Below are positions 9,508 through 10,944 of a DNA stretch of 10,944 bases, piece by piece; position 1 is the first letter of the stretch, and every line of letters starts with the position of its first letter. The stretch is from Bacteroidota bacterium. GTDB taxonomy: Bacteria > Bacteroidota > Bacteroidia > Chitinophagales > Chitinophagaceae. The stretch covers positions 1-10,944 of the forward strand of contig JAFAEW010000051.1 in the NCBI GenBank assembly GCA_023423835.1. Direction: 5' to 3'. Below the pieces are notes generated by a model. That model made no database searches, was not told the DNA's origin, and saw only the letters and a program-made list of their open reading frames with translations. The position numbers and the translations under genes were made by a program.

Positions 9508-10944
9508 CTACTCGCTTCTCAGGCTTTTTACCGGATTGGCTATGGCGGCCCTGATGGACTGATAACTTACCGTAATCACGGCAATCAAAACCGAAAGAAT
9601 TCCCGCCAGCGCAAATACCCACCACTCGATGTTGATCCGATATGTGAATCCATCCAACCATTTGTGCATGGCAATCCAGGCAATCGGAGAGGCAATGAGA
9701 AAGGAGATAATTACCAGTTTCAAAAAATCTCTGGAAAGCAGGTTGGTAATGTTTGAAACCGAAGCGCCAAGCACCTTTCTGACACCGATTTCCTTGACGC
9801 GGCTCTCCGCCATAAAGGCCGCCAATCCAAACAGGCCGAGGCAGGAAATGAAGATGGTTAATCCGGCAAATAAGGCCGCCAGGGTTCCCGTCCGTTGTTC
9901 CTCACTGAATTTTGCCGCATACGCTTCATCAACAAAATAGTAGTCAAACGGATATTGGGGATTAAACTTTTTAAACACTGATTCTGCCAGCTTCAAATTC
10001 GTTTCTGTAGAATTGGCGGGATTGAGTTTATACTGAATCGTAGAAAACCAGGAGGCAGGTCCGAATACTGCAAGCTGTGAAATTTTTTCATAAGGCGATT
10101 CGTAGATGAAATCTTTTACCACACCCACAACGTGCCACTCACTTCCATCCGCATTTATGATTGATCCGACCGGATTCTTCAACCGCATTACTTTCACAGC
10201 GGTTTCATTTAACAGCATGGCCGTAGAATCGGTGGGAAATTTATAGATGTCAATGTCGCGGCCTTCCTTCAACTGCACACCCAATGTTTTCGCGAAACTG
10301 GCGTCGGAAGACATTCTTATGAAATCCGTTTTCTCATCAGCTTCGGTACTTCCGGGCCACTTCCAACCCCAACCATCACTGTATCGTTCGGTTATGGGGC
10401 TCATCGATTTTGTTACCGAAACCGCTGCCCCTGATTTTACCAGTTCCGTTCTTATCAGATCGTAGTTCTTTTCCGCATCGCCCTGAAGAAAAGAATAAAC
10501 AACATGATCCTTATTGTAGCCGGTATCACGCGACTGTGCATAACGGATCTGGTGCTCAACAATGATGGTACAAATGATGAGGGCAATTGCGAATGTGAAT
10601 TGCAATACCACCAGTATTTTGCGCGGATTTAATCTCGCATGGCTGGCTTTAAAGGTGCCTTTCAACACCTTTACCGGTTTGAAAGACGAAAGGAAAAATG
10701 CCGGATAGCTGCCGGCAAGTAAGCCGGTTAGCACGATAAATGAAATAACGATCAGCCAATTGAAGGGATCGGTATAATCAATAAAAAGCTGCTTACTTAC
10801 CAGTTTATTAAATGCAGGCAGTGAAGCAGTTACGATTACCAAAGCCAATATACCGGCCAAAAAAGCAATAAAGATACTCTCACCGATAAATTGAAAGACA
10901 AGTGTTTTTTTATTTGCACCCACCACTTTCTTAATACCGACTTC
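9508..10944 (-). CDS. MacB/FtsX-type ABC transporter permease, gene 5 (5' end outside window)
   Basis: C-terminal 478 residues of a permease of the same family. The frame is open to the window edge and its first visible residues, EVGIKKVVGAN, are the coupling motif between TM2 and TM3. The real start therefore lies about 320 codons upstream, and a GTG at 10926 is not the start. In visible-residue numbering, TM3 is about 21-42, TM4 about 62-86 and TM5 about 109-131. The second periplasmic domain carries WKWPG at 194-198 and VVGVVKDF at 272-279. TM6 is about 357-380, the second motif RVKEIGVRKVLGAS is at 382-395, TM7 about 409-427 and TM8 about 442-462. The tail is NPVKSLRSE followed by TAG. 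The W-PG motif and AGSYPAF.LSSFKP place it nearest to gene 1, at the other end of the array. The first motif has Lys (GIKK) where the other four have Arg (G[VIL]RK). It is the most upstream gene visible in the direction of transcription. Confidence 0.95.
   Translation of the reverse strand, partial: EVGIKKVVGANKKTLVFQFIGESIFIAFLAGILALVIVTASLPAFNKLVSKQLFIDYTDPFNWLIVISFIVLTGLLAGSYPAFFLSSFKPVKVLKGTFKASHARLNPRKILVVLQFTFAIALIICTIIVEHQIRYAQSRDTGYNKDHVVYSFLQGDAEKNYDLIRTELVKSGAAVSVTKSMSPITERYSDGWGWKWPGSTEADEKTDFIRMSSDASFAKTLGVQLKEGRDIDIYKFPTDSTAMLLNETAVKVMRLKNPVGSIINADGSEWHVVGVVKDFIYESPYEKISQLAVFGPASWFSTIQYKLNPANSTETNLKLAESVFKKFNPQYPFDYYFVDEAYAAKFSEEQRTGTLAALFAGLTIFISCLGLFGLAAFMAESRVKEIGVRKVLGASVSNITNLLSRDFLKLVIISFLIASPIAWIAMHKWLDGFTYRINIEWWVFALAGILSVLIAVITVSYQSIRAAIANPVKSLRSE

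Larger units (their letters stand above)
1..10944 (-). repeat. Tandem array of five paralogous permease genes
   Basis: All five reading frames run in the same direction and encode the same 8-TM double MacB_PCD/FtsX architecture, so the whole window is one gene-duplication array that probably continues on both sides. Four C-terminal coding ends are visible (near 1895, 4399, 6824 and 9508). They are the most similar parts at DNA level, each encoding NPVKSLR[ST]E followed by a stop. The copies are otherwise well diverged, so this is an old expansion and not a recent amplification. Gene spacing of 70, 77 and 28 nt without terminators suggests a polycistronic message for genes 4 to 1. No ATPase, outer-membrane factor, periplasmic adaptor or regulator gene is interleaved. 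Confidence 0.9.

Noticed and set aside
9334..9756. 140-codon plus-strand open frame spanning the gap and the end of gene 5
   Set aside because: Half of it is antisense to the conserved TM7-TM8 coding region of gene 5. The rest has no recognisable protein features.
9508..10926. GTG at 10926 as the start of gene 5
   Set aside because: The frame continues upstream to the window edge and encodes the conserved coupling motif EVGIKK. The start lies outside the window.
1..10944. Fused MacB-type ATPase-permease (macB itself)
   Set aside because: No Walker A or ABC signature is present in any frame of these genes, and the proteins have eight TM segments in two modules, unlike the four TM of MacB.

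Overview
This window holds five paralogous genes, all on the minus strand. Each encodes a large (about 800 aa) ABC-transporter permease of the MacB_PCD/FtsX type (COG0577-like, type VII ABC fold). Transcription runs from high to low coordinates: gene 5 (9508 to beyond 10944, 5' end cut off), gene 4 (6824-9232), gene 3 (4399-6795), gene 2 (1895-4321), gene 1 (1 to 1824, 3' end cut off). No other convincing gene is present, and I see no RNA gene, mobile element, CRISPR array or recognisable terminator.

The organism is most likely a member of Bacteroidota, of the Cytophagia/Chitinophagia/Sphingobacteriia kind. The reasons are the 8-TM double-module permease without a fused ATPase, the shared C-terminal tail NPVKSLR[ST]E, moderate GC content, and start codons preceded by A/T-rich sequence without Shine-Dalgarno motifs. 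This is a lineage inference from protein style; no marker gene is present.

Every complete protein has the same plan: a short cytoplasmic N-terminus, TM1, a first MacB_PCD periplasmic domain, TM2-4 (first FtsX module with a KE[VI]G.[RK]K..G. motif), TM5, a second periplasmic domain, TM6-8 (second FtsX module with KE[VI]G[IV]RKVLGA), and the tail. The membrane cores and C-termini are strongly conserved between copies, while the periplasmic domains diverge. This fits duplication followed by specialisation in what each pump recognises.

Genes are separated by 70, 77, 28 and 275 nt. The three short gaps suggest co-transcription of 4-3-2-1. The 275-nt gap between genes 5 and 4 is the only place with room for an internal promoter, but I find no match to the Bacteroidota -7 consensus TAnnTTTG on the minus strand there. 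No ATP-binding subunit (Walker A, ABC signature) is encoded, so these permeases must use an ATPase from outside the window. Substrates cannot be read from the sequence. The wider family exports or expels peptides, antibiotics or lipoproteins, or senses envelope stress.
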